A stretch of DNA of 64,000 nucleotides from UBA8437 sp963582065 (GTDB lineage Bacteria > Planctomycetota > Planctomycetia > Planctomycetales > Planctomycetaceae): assembly GCA_963582065.1 (NCBI GenBank), contig CAUZRQ010000003.1:62001-126000 (forward strand), written 5' to 3'. This document shows positions 53,338-62,874 of the stretch, one piece after another (position 1 is the first letter of the stretch; each line of letters opens with the position of its first letter). A model generated the notes under the pieces. It was given only the letters and a program-made list of their open reading frames with translations, did no database searches and was not told where the DNA came from. The position numbers and the translations under genes are program-made.

Positions 53338-56300
53338 TCACTGTTTGGGTTTGGACGGACCAACTGGCCGTTCGGAGCTGCGGGTCGAACGGCGAGAGAG
53401 GTTGCGGCGATAGAGCTTGACGGCCTCTCGAAACTGCAACGGCACCGGAACGTCCGGGGCGTTGATCGAGTCGGTTTTCCGCTGGCGTTTGGAGCGGCCG
53501 GTCCGTTTGGCACCACCGGACTTGATGTTGATGCTCTTGAGCAGGTCTTCGAACTGCCGTCGTTTGGCCTGGGCTTCCGGAGATCCGTCGGCCGCCGGGG
53601 TGTCGACTTGATCCCGCAGCCGGTCGGCGAACTTTTTGACGTCTGCGGCATTCCAGCCGAGTTCTTTCATGAGGTCCGGATCGACCTTGCCTCGCTGGAG
53701 CTGGTCCTCGATGCGTCTGAGCACCAAGTTGGCAGCTTCCTTGCTGAACGCCTCGTTGGCGGGTTCGGATTCGGGGATGCCGGAGCGTTTGCCGTCGCCC
53801 TTGTCGTTGTCGTTTCCGGGGTCGTCGCCTTGTCGGGCCGATCCGGGCCGGGAACCGCTGCCGCCGGTCCCCTCGACAGCCTCCTTGCCCGAGGCGCCTT
53901 CAGCACCCTTGCTGCCCGGTTTGTTTGAGGGTTTGTCGCCGGGTTTGCCACCCGGCTTTGCGGCCGACCCCTCCGAGCCATCCTGCTTGCCCTTGCCGCC
54001 CTTCTTTCCGGATTTTTCGCCCTTCTTTCCGCCTTTTCCGCCCTGCTTCCCGTCCTTGCCGCCCTTCGTTTTCTGCGAGCGACCGGTTTTGCCTTTTGCG
54101 TCACCGGGCTTGGCGTTCTTGGGATCACCGCTCTCAGAGGGCGACCCTTTCTTGTCGCCGCCGGATTTCTTGGCCGAAGAATCCGATCCGTCAGCCGGTT
54201 TGCCATCCCCCTTGGGCTTGCCGCGGCCCTTGGAGGCAGCCTCACCCTTCTGCCCCCCCGAACCCTTCTTCGTCTTGCTGTCGCCCGATTTCCCCGAGCC
54301 CTTCTTGGAAGACTGCTTGCCGCGACCGGGCTTCGGATCGGACTTGGAACCATCCGGCTCGGTGCCGCCTGTTCCTTTGGATTTTGAGGTGGCCTTCTTG
54401 TTGGCAGGTTGACCGAGGGTTTTCTTGGCTCCGGTTTTGGGGTCGGTCTCGTCTGCTCGCTTCTTCGAGCCGGCCTCACCGCCCTTCTTGTTGTCGCCGG
54501 ATCGCTTGTCCGGAGTCTCCTGCGGTTTGCCCAACCCCTTTGGGTCGGTTTTGTCTTTTCGAGATCGTGCTGCGTCAGGTGAGGATTTCCGTCCCGGCGG
54601 CTGGCGCTTGGACGAGTCGGCATCTGAGGTGGTGGTTTTGTCGTCGGGAGGATCAGAGCCCCCGGCTTCGCCGGAGGTCTTTTGATCGTCTTGCCTCTGC
54701 TGGAAATCACGGATGCGTTGAAGCGCTTCGTCGTCGTCGGTTCCGTCGTTGCTGAGTGGCTTGGCGTCGGGGTCGGGTTGGCCGGAGCCGGGCTTGGAGT
54801 CGGAGTCTTTCTGCGAGTCCCCTTTTTGACCGGTTGCATCCTGGCGGGGAGTACCGGCCTTGCCGCTCGGCGAGTCGCCCTTCTCGTCGTCCGACGGTTC
54901 AGGTGGCTTGTCTCCCGCGTCTCCCTTGGGCCGGTCGGTTTGTGGGTCGCCGGCTTCGTCGCCCTGTTTCCCGTTGTCTCCCTTGGCCGGGGTGTCACCC
55001 TCCTGCGGCTTTCCGTCCTGCCCGGGCTTTTCGTTTTTGCTGCCGGCGTTGTCGTCGGACTGTTTCGTTGAGTCCGAACCGTCGGGGTTCTTCGAGTCCC
55101 CCGCCTGTGGTGGTTGCTCCTGCTGGTCTCCGTTCTGTTGTTCCTGCTTCTCCTGTTCCTGCTTCTCCTGTTCCTGCCTGATCTTCTCCTGCTGTTGCTG
55201 GTGCCGTTGGTCGTGCTGCTTCTTGGCTTCCTCAGGAGTGACCGGCTCGGTGATCCGGATGTTGAGTTTTGGGGCCGTGTTGGTGCGATTGCCCAGCGGC
55301 ATCTTGTTGTCGCGTGCTTCGATCCAGTAACTGATCGTCTGGCCGGGCTGCAGGCCGAGTGGTTCAAGCGGGAAGTCAACCGAGGTGGGGCCGAAGACGG
55401 GTTGTTCCCCGGCAAACAACTCGCGGTTGTGCTCGACAAGCTGTTTGCCGTTCTGTTCGACACGCAGCGTGAGGTGCTTGAGTTGGAAGTCGGGGTCGCG
55501 TGCCTGGATCAGCAATGGGACCACGGCGTTGGCTGGCAGTTCGAGGTCGGCTCGGGGGTCGAGCAATTCGATCACCGGCGGCAGGTCGGGCCGGATGGCA
55601 ACCGTGTGAAGTGTCGGGTGCAGGTCGGTCGCCCCCTGCTCGTCCTGGCAAACGATCCGGTAGTACTTGGGGTGGTCATCGGGGTCATCACTGCGAAACG
55701 CCAGCGTCCACCGGACGCTCAGTTGGGTCCCGTCCTTGACGCGCATCGGATATTCCTCGGCACGCTGCGAGGTGTCCTCGGTGTCGGAGAAAACCAAGCG
55801 TGCCGAGCGAACCGGCCGGGAGGCGGTGGCATGGACGGTGACGCTGGTGCCTTCCCAGCCGTTAATGTTCCCGCCGTCGCGCGATTCGGCCGCCAGTTTC
55901 ATGTAGGCCGGGAAGTCGTAGTCGACCGAATCGACCGTGGCCGAGGGGGCCGTCGAGACGCGGATGGTGAAGGTGTCGGTGGTCGCGTCGCCCGCTTCGA
56001 GGCGGAAACTGACATCCTGGAGCAGTCCCCGGTCGTTCTCGCCGATGAGCGTCACCGAGTACTCGGGATAGACTCGCTGTTGCGAGTCGTCGACGGGCCG
56101 CATTTCCAGCGGTTGGTCGACGAACCGCTGGTCGGCGGTCGAGTAGTAGAGCGTGACGTGTTCGTCGGCTTCGAGGGCCTTGTTCAGCGTGGCCTTGATT
56201 CGTGGCTGAAAACGGGCCGGGACGCGAGGGGATTCTGTGGCGGCGACAAAGGTGTCGCCGTCGGCCACCTGGATCTCGACCGATTCGAACCGGATGCGGG

Positions 56301-56913
56301 TTGGAGCTGTCGCGGTGGCACCGAAGGCCCGTAGCAGTGACGGCCCGATCGGTTTCAGGCCGAGTGAAAAGGTCAGCAGGGTGTAGAGGCACGCGGTGAC
56401 GACCAGTCCGAGCAAGGTGTAGGCCGATCGCATCAACGGTCGACGGTCAACGGTGCCATCGACATCTGTTTGCGAAAGTCCAACGGCGGCCCGTTTTTCG
56501 ATCGACCGCATGACCGGTTCGCCGATTTGTCTGTCGGCCTGCTGAAGATCGACGAGGTTCAGCAGGTTCCCTTCGAGCGTCGATTCGTGAGTCTCGATCT
56601 CGCGGGCTACGAACAGACGGTTGATCCGTCGACGGTGGGGAAGCCCGATTCGCCAGGCGGCCCAGGCCACCGAGCCACCAGCGATCGTGAGGCCGATGCC
56701 GCAGCGGGCCGCGGCGGGAATGAAGTCCATTCCGAGCCAGTGATCGGCGACGACGAACAGCAGAAGATAGGACAGCACTGCAGCGGTCGCCGCGACCAGT
56801 GCCAGCATGATGTCGGTGGACCGAATCGCCTCTCGGGTCCGTACGAGTTTCGAGTCGACGAACTCGTCAAACTCGACATACTGGGCCTGTCCGCCTCGGG
56901 TGGTGGTTGCCAT
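53338..56913 (-). CDS. DUF4175-like giant membrane protein with 500-residue low-complexity region
   Basis: The 1191-residue protein starts with a soluble acidic stretch, two hydrophobic helices (about 31-80) and a third (about 155-178). A large beta-rich extracytoplasmic region with Ig-like character (about 200-550) follows. Then comes a Gln/Glu/Lys then Lys/Gly/Ser/Asp/Pro-rich low-complexity region (about 555-1050) and a small C-terminal helical domain (LVLRRIEDQLQRG, DLMKELGWNAADV). DUF4175-like proteins are common in Planctomycetota and Bacteroidota and often lie near MoxR, DUF58 or vWA genes; a DUF58-transglutaminase pair lies at the start of this window, but 50 kb away. The ATG at 56913 precedes the N-terminal domain; upstream frame continues but is not conserved-looking. 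Confidence 0.75.
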   Translation of the reverse strand: MATTTRGGQAQYVEFDEFVDSKLVRTREAIRSTDIMLALVAATAAVLSYLLLFVVADHWLGMDFIPAAARCGIGLTIAGGSVAWAAWRIGLPHRRRINRLFVAREIETHESTLEGNLLNLVDLQQADRQIGEPVMRSIEKRAAVGLSQTDVDGTVDRRPLMRSAYTLLGLVVTACLYTLLTFSLGLKPIGPSLLRAFGATATAPTRIRFESVEIQVADGDTFVAATESPRVPARFQPRIKATLNKALEADEHVTLYYSTADQRFVDQPLEMRPVDDSQQRVYPEYSVTLIGENDRGLLQDVSFRLEAGDATTDTFTIRVSTAPSATVDSVDYDFPAYMKLAAESRDGGNINGWEGTSVTVHATASRPVRSARLVFSDTEDTSQRAEEYPMRVKDGTQLSVRWTLAFRSDDPDDHPKYYRIVCQDEQGATDLHPTLHTVAIRPDLPPVIELLDPRADLELPANAVVPLLIQARDPDFQLKHLTLRVEQNGKQLVEHNRELFAGEQPVFGPTSVDFPLEPLGLQPGQTISYWIEARDNKMPLGNRTNTAPKLNIRITEPVTPEEAKKQHDQRHQQQQEKIRQEQEKQEQEKQEQQNGDQQEQPPQAGDSKNPDGSDSTKQSDDNAGSKNEKPGQDGKPQEGDTPAKGDNGKQGDEAGDPQTDRPKGDAGDKPPEPSDDEKGDSPSGKAGTPRQDATGQKGDSQKDSDSKPGSGQPDPDAKPLSNDGTDDDEALQRIRDFQQRQDDQKTSGEAGGSDPPDDKTTTSDADSSKRQPPGRKSSPDAARSRKDKTDPKGLGKPQETPDKRSGDNKKGGEAGSKKRADETDPKTGAKKTLGQPANKKATSKSKGTGGTEPDGSKSDPKPGRGKQSSKKGSGKSGDSKTKKGSGGQKGEAASKGRGKPKGDGKPADGSDSSAKKSGGDKKGSPSESGDPKNAKPGDAKGKTGRSQKTKGGKDGKQGGKGGKKGEKSGKKGGKGKQDGSEGSAAKPGGKPGDKPSNKPGSKGAEGASGKEAVEGTGGSGSRPGSARQGDDPGNDNDKGDGKRSGIPESEPANEAFSKEAANLVLRRIEDQLQRGKVDPDLMKELGWNAADVKKFADRLRDQVDTPAADGSPEAQAKRRQFEDLLKSINIKSGGAKRTGRSKRQRKTDSINAPDVPVPLQFREAVKLYRRNLSRRSTRSSERPVGPSKPKQ
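53800..55230 (-). repeat. Low-complexity coding region of the DUF4175-like gene
   Basis: The encoded stretch is dominated by Lys, Gly, Ser, Asp, Glu and Pro in imperfect short repeats (for example GKGGKKGEKSGKKGGKG and EQEKQEQEKQEQ). At the DNA level there is a tandem-like CTCCTGTTCCTGCTT pattern at about 55145-55180. It is probably disordered and charged rather than a DNA-level repeat array. Confidence 0.7.
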
Positions 56914-56970
56914 GCGCGTTGTTGTCCTGTGCGAAGCGCGTCGGGCACTCTTCAATGAAGACCCGTCGGC

Positions 56971-56978
56971 AGTATAAT
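56971..56978. promoter_or_regulatory. Overlapping -10-like boxes between divergent genes
   Basis: AGTATAAT contains TATAAT on the plus strand (towards the symporter) and TATACT on the minus strand (towards the DUF4175-like gene). On the minus strand TTCGCG is 17 bases upstream; the plus-strand -35 is weaker. The pairing suggests a shared divergent promoter region but is tentative. Confidence 0.28.
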
Positions 56979-57124
56979 CGACTCGATCGTGTGCGCGAAT
57001 GTTCCTCTTCTTTCTGAGAATATTTCGAAGGTGACGTTCGGAGCGGTGCGATCGTAATAGTCGCCGCGAAACGGGCTGTTGTGTGCACCCGTGGTCGTCC
57101 GGGGAGTTTGTAGGAGAGTTCGGT

Positions 57125-58735
57125 TTGTTTGATGCTCTGCTGGCCGAAACGACCTCGGAGGGCCGCGTCTGGGAACTGTCCACGTTGGCCGTTTACCTGG
57201 GCGGACTGCTGTGGATCGGGCTGCGGAGTGCTCGGGAGATTCACACGGTCGACGACTACACCGTCGCCGGTCGACAGATGCCCTGGATGGTGGTGTTGGC
57301 GACGACGGCTGCGACGATGGTCGGTGGAGGCGCCTCGGTCGGATTTGTCGGCAAGTGCTACGCCATCGGGATCGCAGCCGCCGTCGTCACGTGTGCATGG
57401 CACCTGCAGTTGATCTTCACGGGGCTGTTCCTGGCTCCCCGCCTTCGCGGCATGGGGCTGGTCACCGTCGCCCAGTACGTCGACCGGCACTACGGCGAGT
57501 TGGCCCGTCGAATCGCGGTGGTCAGTGGCGCGGTGTTCCTGGTCGGGGCGCTGGTGGCCCAGATGGCGGCGATGGGCAAGGTGACGGAACTGGTTCTCGG
57601 CTTCGACAGTCACTGGGCGGTTCTGCTGGGCGCCTCGGTGGTGGTGTTGTATTCGACAGTCGGGGGCATCCGCGCCGTGGTCAAGACCGACGTGCTCCAG
57701 TTCGTGGTGCTGGTGGCCGGGATCGGGGGTGCCTCGGCCTGGCTGGTCTGGAAGAACGGTGGCTGGACAGAGTTGGCGGCACGGTCGGAGGTGGGGCTGG
57801 GGAGCTTCGATGTGGCGGCCAACTGGTCGTGGGTTCGGGTGACCACGCTCTTTGGCGCGTTCCTGTTGGGCGAGACACTGGTCCCCCCGTATGCCGTCCG
57901 CTGTTTCATCGCCAAGGACGAGAGTGATGCTCGGCGAGGAGTGGCAGGTGGCGGGTTGTTCCTGCTGCTGTTCCTGCCGGTGGCGACCTTCACGCTGGGG
58001 ATGGCGGCGCGAGTCGAGCCCGAGGTGCAGGCGGCCGTGGCGAGCAAGTACCAGTCGATACGCCAGGGCATTGAGGCGGAACGCCAGTCTGAGTCCGGAG
58101 AGGGCCGGGTCACCCGGTGGACGCCCGGCGATGAACAGTCGGCTCGCGCAGGGGCTGCGGAAGTGGCGTTTCCCCAGCTGATGCGAACCACCTTCCCACC
58201 GTGGCTGGCCGGGGTGATGATTGCCGCGGTGATCGCCGCCGTGATGTCCTCGGCAGACAGTTGCCTGTCGTGTCTGGCCACCAGTGTGATGGAGGACATC
58301 TACCGGGTGCACATCAATCCGGCAGCCGACGACGCCAGGCTGCTGCGGGTTGCAAAGTGGACGACCGTGCTGGCGGGAGTCCTGTCGGCGGTGTGCGCGC
58401 TGGTGTGGAGCAACATCGCAGACATCCTCGAATTCGTCTATGACTTCTGGGCCCCATCGATGGTGCTGCCGTTCCTGGTCGGGGCCTTTGGGTACCGGCC
58501 AGCCAGGAGCATTCCGGTTGTGTTGTCGATGATCGGCGGGACCCTGGGGACGATTCTCTGGCGGTTTGTGCTGAATTCGCCGGCTGACGTCAGTCCCGCG
58601 CTGTTTGGGTTCGGCATCGCCGTGGTCGTCTTTCTGTTGGCCTGTCCGTTCTTCAGGCAGCCGCCATCCGGCCGCTGGCTGCGGCCGGCGTTACTGTCGT
58701 CCACCCTGTCCGAAGTGGCGGAGGATTCTGAGTGA
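57125..58735 (+). CDS. Sodium:solute symporter (SSS) family transporter
   Basis: The protein has about 13 hydrophobic helices and SSS hallmarks: DDYTVAGRQMPWMVVLATTA, TMVGGGASVGF, and a conserved helix 5-7 region with YSTVGGIRAVVKTDVLQF and MIAAVIAAVMSSADSCLSC, the Na+-site helix. The TTG at 57125 has TAGGAGAG (57111-57118) 6 bases upstream; a GTG at 57083 would add 14 residues. It is followed by a coupled one-helix protein (overlap GTGA). Substrate is not determinable: SSS members carry sugars, amino acids, vitamins, carboxylates or other solutes. Confidence 0.85.
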   Translation: MFDALLAETTSEGRVWELSTLAVYLGGLLWIGLRSAREIHTVDDYTVAGRQMPWMVVLATTAATMVGGGASVGFVGKCYAIGIAAAVVTCAWHLQLIFTGLFLAPRLRGMGLVTVAQYVDRHYGELARRIAVVSGAVFLVGALVAQMAAMGKVTELVLGFDSHWAVLLGASVVVLYSTVGGIRAVVKTDVLQFVVLVAGIGGASAWLVWKNGGWTELAARSEVGLGSFDVAANWSWVRVTTLFGAFLLGETLVPPYAVRCFIAKDESDARRGVAGGGLFLLLFLPVATFTLGMAARVEPEVQAAVASKYQSIRQGIEAERQSESGEGRVTRWTPGDEQSARAGAAEVAFPQLMRTTFPPWLAGVMIAAVIAAVMSSADSCLSCLATSVMEDIYRVHINPAADDARLLRVAKWTTVLAGVLSAVCALVWSNIADILEFVYDFWAPSMVLPFLVGAFGYRPARSIPVVLSMIGGTLGTILWRFVLNSPADVSPALFGFGIAVVVFLLACPFFRQPPSGRWLRPALLSSTLSEVAEDSE

Positions 58736-58863
58736 TTCCGGTCTGGCTCGTGGCTGTACTGCACGTGGTTTCGGTCGCCTCGGCGGTGGTGATCCTGGTC
58801 TGGTTGGGCGTTGTGGCTATGCGGCGGCGCGACAGGAGAGACACGCCCGAATTGCCGGACTGA
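58732..58863 (+). CDS. 43-residue single-helix symporter accessory protein
   Basis: The GTG overlaps the symporter stop (GTGA). The peptide is mostly one hydrophobic helix (about residues 3-30, LVAVLHVVSVASAVVILVW) followed by RRRDRRD and a short acidic tail ending in TPELPD. The positive-inside rule places the C terminus in the cytoplasm. Small accessory subunits of this form are known for several Na+-coupled symporters. Length and coupling make it a real gene even though it is too short for most automatic calls. Confidence 0.68.
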   Translation: MIPVWLVAVLHVVSVASAVVILVWLGVVAMRRRDRRDTPELPD

Positions 58864-58906
58864 AAGGGGTCGGGATGTCCGCAGCTTGCACCGCGACGCG
58901 TCCGGT

Positions 58907-59899
58907 TCAGGCGCAGTAGGGGCTGTCGCCGGTCCAGCGGTTGAATCGCACATCATCACCGGAGGTGAGTCGCTCGCGGGCGTCTCGCCAGGAATCGGCC
59001 CATGCGTGATGGTCGTCCTGGACCGATTCGGGATTGGCCTTGCTGCGGGCCACGAATCCCGGGAACCACTCGCGGCCGGTCGGTTGGCCGATTGGCTGGT
59101 ACCTGAGATCAAAACTCCAGCGGATGCGATCGCTGCGGTTGGGCAATCCGGAATGCTGTGTGCGGCGGTGCATGAACAGCACGTCGCCGGGATCCATTGG
59201 CAGGGGAGACTGGTTGGGTTCGACCAGTGTTTCGGGGATCGCGACCTGGCCGAGGGTCAGCGGATCGCCGCTCTGGCAATGAGTCACCAGGCCGCGTTTG
59301 TGACTGCCCGGGACAACGGCCAGGCAGCCGTTTTCCAGGTCGGATTCGGTGACTGGAAACCAGACGGTCAGGATCTGGCACTCGTCGGCGTCGTCGGTGA
59401 TCACGCCCTGGTCCTGGTGCCAATCGATGCGAGCCGTCAGGCCGGTCCAGGCCGCCTTGGGCAAAATTGATTCGGGCAACTTGATCCGTGTGTGCTGGAC
59501 CGGGTTCGAATAGATTTCGGGACCGATGAACTGTTCGACCGCGTCCAGCAACACCGGAGTGTGCAGCAGATCGAAGACGGCCGGCCCGAGATGCATCGGA
59601 GTGTCGGGTTGGATGTTGGCCTGGGGAAGCGAGATGTCCATGGCCTGGTCGTAGGGTTGCTGAGCCTCGGCAACGGTTGCAAGCAGACGCTGGGTGAACG
59701 GCAGGGCTTGGTGTCGATTCGACAGGTGGCCGGCGGATTCCCAGCGGTCGACCAGGCTCTCCAGCACCGTTTCGTATTCGGCCACGACCGGGCCGAGGTC
59801 GTTGTCGACATCGAGCAGGCCGTTGATGACGACGAAGCCATGCTCGTCGAAATGGGCGAGGTCCTCGGAAGTGATCGGCGGCGACGTGGCCATGGTCAT
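58907..59899 (-). CDS. Phytanoyl-CoA dioxygenase-family protein
   Basis: The protein (about 330 residues) has the double-stranded beta-helix Fe(II)/2-oxoglutarate fold with the HxD pair in IDWHQDQGVITD (about residue 166) and the distal His in MHRRTQHSGLPNRSD with the Arg for 2-oxoglutarate nearby (SDRIRWSFDLRY). Substrate unknown; PhyH members hydroxylate fatty-acyl, amino-acid and natural-product substrates. An ATG at 59899 overlaps the upstream DUF1501 stop (ATGA); ATG 59893 and 59908 are alternatives. Confidence 0.85.
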   Translation of the reverse strand: MTMATSPPITSEDLAHFDEHGFVVINGLLDVDNDLGPVVAEYETVLESLVDRWESAGHLSNRHQALPFTQRLLATVAEAQQPYDQAMDISLPQANIQPDTPMHLGPAVFDLLHTPVLLDAVEQFIGPEIYSNPVQHTRIKLPESILPKAAWTGLTARIDWHQDQGVITDDADECQILTVWFPVTESDLENGCLAVVPGSHKRGLVTHCQSGDPLTLGQVAIPETLVEPNQSPLPMDPGDVLFMHRRTQHSGLPNRSDRIRWSFDLRYQPIGQPTGREWFPGFVARSKANPESVQDDHHAWADSWRDARERLTSGDDVRFNRWTGDSPYCA

Positions 59900-61374
59900 G
59901 CCAGCCATTCGCGTTGCACGTTTCCAGCGACGTCGGTCAGGCGAAAGTCACGACCCTGGAAACGGTAGGTCAGCTTGAGGTGATCGAGACCGAACTGGTG
60001 CAGGAGCGTGGCCTGCATGTCGTTGACCTCGACCGGCTTCTCGACGACACCCCAGCCGAGTTCGTCAGACTTGCCGTGGACATGGCCGCCCCTGAGACCG
60101 CCGCCGGCCAGCAGCATGCTGAAGGCAAACGGGTGATGGTCGCGGCCGGTGTTCTTGCCGCCGCCGTTGTCAGCCAGTGGGGTGCGGCCAAATTCACTGC
60201 CCCAGGCGACGATGGTGCTGTCGAGCAGTCCGCGTTGCTTGAGATCGGAGATGAGAGCGGCGATCGGTTGGTCGACGCATCCGGTGTTGTAGGGGAGTTC
60301 TTTGGCGAGGTTGGCGTGGTGGTCCCAACTGGCGTAGACGATGTTGACGAAACGAACTCCCCGTTCGACCATGCGGCGAGCCAGCAGGCAGTTGCGGGCG
60401 AAGTTCTTGAAGGTGTCGCCGGACTTGCCGCGGCTGGTTAGCCCCTTGGGCTCGGGGCGGTTGATTCCGTAGAGGTCCTGGATGTGCTTGGATTCGCTGC
60501 CGAGGTTGATCAACTCGGGCGTGGCCATCTGCATCCGGTAGGCCAACTCGTAGCTGGCGATCCGGCTGGAAATCTCCGGGTCGCGGATCTCCGAATAGCG
60601 GGACGAGTTGATCCGGCTGAGCAGGTCGATGCCCTTCTTCTGCAGGGCGGGGGGAAGTCCGGGCGGGTTCTTGAGATTGAGTACCGGTTCTCCCTGGTTC
60701 CGGAACGGAACACCCGAAAAGCTGGTCGGCAGGAATCCGCTTTGCCAGAGGGTTGCGCCGCCACTGGAACCGACTCCACTGGAGAGCACGACGTAACCGG
60801 GCAGGTTGCGGGATTCGGTTCCGAGGCCGTAGTTGAGCCACGCACCCATCGAGGGCAGCCCGAACTCGCTCCGACCGCACTGCATCAGCAATTGGCCGGG
60901 GTGGTGGTTGAACTGGGTCGATCGCAGGCTGCGAACCAACAGCAGGTCGTCGGCGACACCGCCGAGATGCGGAAGAAGCTCCGAGAGTTCCATACCGCAT
61001 TGGCCATGCTGGCGGAAGCGGAAGCTCGGCCCAAGCAACCTGGCGGAGTCCTTCTTGATGAAGGCGAAGCGGACTTCCTTGAGCAGGGATTCGGGCATCG
61101 GTTGCCCGTCCTGCCTGGCGAGCATTGGCTTGGGGTCGAACAGGTCGACATGGCTGGGGGCACCGGCCATGAAGATGAAGATGCAGCTCTTGGCACGAGG
61201 TTCGAAGTGTGTCCGACGTGCGGTTCCGGAGGACGCGGCCGCGGCGAACAGGCCGTCGTCGTCCAAAGTGGCACCCAGGCCGATCGCACCAAGTCCGCTG
61301 GCGGCGGTGGTCAGGAATTCACGCCGGGCCAACAGGGCGGCCGAAACAGGATGCGGTGAGATGCGTGATGTCAT
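59896..61374 (-). CDS. DUF1501 protein with Tat-type signal
   Basis: The 492-residue protein has an N-terminal ARREFLTTAASGLGAIGLGA, a twin-arginine-like export signal. The DUF1501 body has family motifs such as CIFIFMAGAPSHVDLFDPKP, GSEFGRTPLADNGGGKNTGRDHHP and AGGGLRGGHVHGKSDELG. DUF1501 belongs to the alkaline-phosphatase-like superfamily and is usually encoded next to DUF1549/1553 genes; its reaction is unknown. The ATG at 61374 places the Tat motif at a normal distance. Its stop is coupled to the dioxygenase gene. Confidence 0.88.
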   Translation of the reverse strand: MTSRISPHPVSAALLARREFLTTAASGLGAIGLGATLDDDGLFAAAASSGTARRTHFEPRAKSCIFIFMAGAPSHVDLFDPKPMLARQDGQPMPESLLKEVRFAFIKKDSARLLGPSFRFRQHGQCGMELSELLPHLGGVADDLLLVRSLRSTQFNHHPGQLLMQCGRSEFGLPSMGAWLNYGLGTESRNLPGYVVLSSGVGSSGGATLWQSGFLPTSFSGVPFRNQGEPVLNLKNPPGLPPALQKKGIDLLSRINSSRYSEIRDPEISSRIASYELAYRMQMATPELINLGSESKHIQDLYGINRPEPKGLTSRGKSGDTFKNFARNCLLARRMVERGVRFVNIVYASWDHHANLAKELPYNTGCVDQPIAALISDLKQRGLLDSTIVAWGSEFGRTPLADNGGGKNTGRDHHPFAFSMLLAGGGLRGGHVHGKSDELGWGVVEKPVEVNDMQATLLHQFGLDHLKLTYRFQGRDFRLTDVAGNVQREWLA

Positions 61375-61440
61375 GGGCCCGGACTGAGGGCAATGGGTGG
61401 GCGGGTCCTTCGTGGCTGGCAAGTGTAGCACACAGTCGGT

Positions 61441-62874
61441 TCAGGAGAGGATGGCGTCGATGACCTCTCCGTGTACGTTGGTCAAACGGCGTTCGATTCC
61501 GTTGTGGTAGAAGGTCAGTTGTTCGTGGTCGATTCCCAGAAGATGCAGGATCGTGGCGTGGAAGTCGTGCCAGGTGGTGACGTTCTCCTCGGCCTTCCAG
61601 CCGTAGACATCGGTTGAGCCGTAGCTGCTGCCACCCTTCAGGCCGCCGCCGGCCATCCAGACGCTGAAACCGTATTGGTTGTGGTCGCGACCGGTGCCCA
61701 GCACTCCGGCATTGGACTGAGCGAAGGGAGTGCGGCCAAATTCGCTGGTGAACAGAACCAGCGTGTCGTCGAGCAGGCCGGTGCGTCGGAGGTCGGCCAG
61801 GAGGGCCGCCAGGGGCTGGTCAACACGAGCCGCCTCGCGGCCGTGGTTTTTGACCATGTCCTCGTGCCCGTCCCAGTTGTGGCGAGGTCGTCCGAAGGCG
61901 CCGCCACTGAAGAGCTGCACGAAGCGGACCCCCTGCTGGAGCAGTCGCCGTGCCAGCAGGCAGGCTCGACCGAAGTCGGCTGTCGGTTCGCGGTCGAGGC
62001 CGTAGAGTTGTTGAGTTGCCTGGGTCTCGGAATCCAGGGCGGTGACCTCGGGAACAGCCAATTGCATTCGGGCTGCCAGTTGGTAGCTGCGAATACGGCC
62101 CAGCAACGCATCGTCTCCCCCCCGTTGCTCGAGATGTTGCTGGTTGAGGTGGGCCAGCAGTCGTCGGCTGTCGCGCTCGGTTTCTGCCGGGATCGTCCGG
62201 GTGGGGAACAGGTCGTCCAAGGGCGTGCCCCGGGCACGCAGTGGCACACCCTGGTGCTCGGACGGCAAGAAGCCGTTGGTCCAGTTGATCGAGCCACCGG
62301 CCGGACGGCCGCGGGGATCAGGGATCACCACGTGGGTTGGCAGATTGCGAGATTCACTGCCCAGGCCGTAGGAGAGCCAGGCGCCCAGGACGGGAAATCC
62401 GTTGAGTCGAAAACCGGAATTCTCCTGGAACGTGGCCGGGGTGTGGTTGGAGGTTTCGGCGACCATTGACTTGATGACGGTCAGTTCGTCGGCGACGCCG
62501 GCCAGGTGAGGAAACATCTCGGAGATCCACAGCCCGCCGTCACCTCGTTGACGGAACGACCAGTCGCTTTGCCGAAGCAGGCCGACTTTTCCGAAAAACA
62601 CGTCGGGCTGCTCGTCGCTTTTTAGCGGAGTGCCATGGAGTCGCGCGAGCTGGGGCTTGTAGTCGAAGCTGTCCACCTGGCTGAAGCCCCCGGTGGCAAC
62701 CACGTGGATCACACGGCGGGCCCGGGGAGTCGAGTCGGGGGGAGTGCCGAAACCGGCAGCAGGGCGATCGTCGGCCAACAGTGACATCAGCGCCGTGCTG
62801 CCGATGCCGGCCTGGGCAAAGTCCAGAAATTGACGCCGCGAGAGGGATGTTCGCGGACCGGGGTCAGTCGACAT
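61441..62874 (-). CDS. DUF1501 protein with Tat-type signal (second copy)
   Basis: The 477-residue protein has SLSRRQFLDFAQAGIGSTAL, a twin-arginine-like signal, and DUF1501 motifs such as VIHVVATGGFSQVDSFDYKP, FTSEFGRTPFAQSNAGVLG and AGGGLKGGSSYGSTDVYGW. The ATG at 62874 overlaps the stop of the upstream DUF1549/1553 gene by 11 bases; a longer frame running into that gene is a shadow. It is a distant paralogue of the DUF1501 gene at 59896-61374, 66 bases further down. Confidence 0.88.
   Translation of the reverse strand: MSTDPGPRTSLSRRQFLDFAQAGIGSTALMSLLADDRPAAGFGTPPDSTPRARRVIHVVATGGFSQVDSFDYKPQLARLHGTPLKSDEQPDVFFGKVGLLRQSDWSFRQRGDGGLWISEMFPHLAGVADELTVIKSMVAETSNHTPATFQENSGFRLNGFPVLGAWLSYGLGSESRNLPTHVVIPDPRGRPAGGSINWTNGFLPSEHQGVPLRARGTPLDDLFPTRTIPAETERDSRRLLAHLNQQHLEQRGGDDALLGRIRSYQLAARMQLAVPEVTALDSETQATQQLYGLDREPTADFGRACLLARRLLQQGVRFVQLFSGGAFGRPRHNWDGHEDMVKNHGREAARVDQPLAALLADLRRTGLLDDTLVLFTSEFGRTPFAQSNAGVLGTGRDHNQYGFSVWMAGGGLKGGSSYGSTDVYGWKAEENVTTWHDFHATILHLLGIDHEQLTFYHNGIERRLTNVHGEVIDAILS

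Noticed and set aside
53800..55230. CRISPR-like or tandem DNA repeats
   Set aside because: The repetition is short, imperfect and follows codon-level low complexity; there are no equal-length spacers.
53667..55463. A second-frame 598-codon open frame in the DUF4175-like region
   Set aside because: It is a shadow of the low-complexity Lys/Gly-rich sequence; its Arg/Pro/Thr composition follows from the shifted codons.
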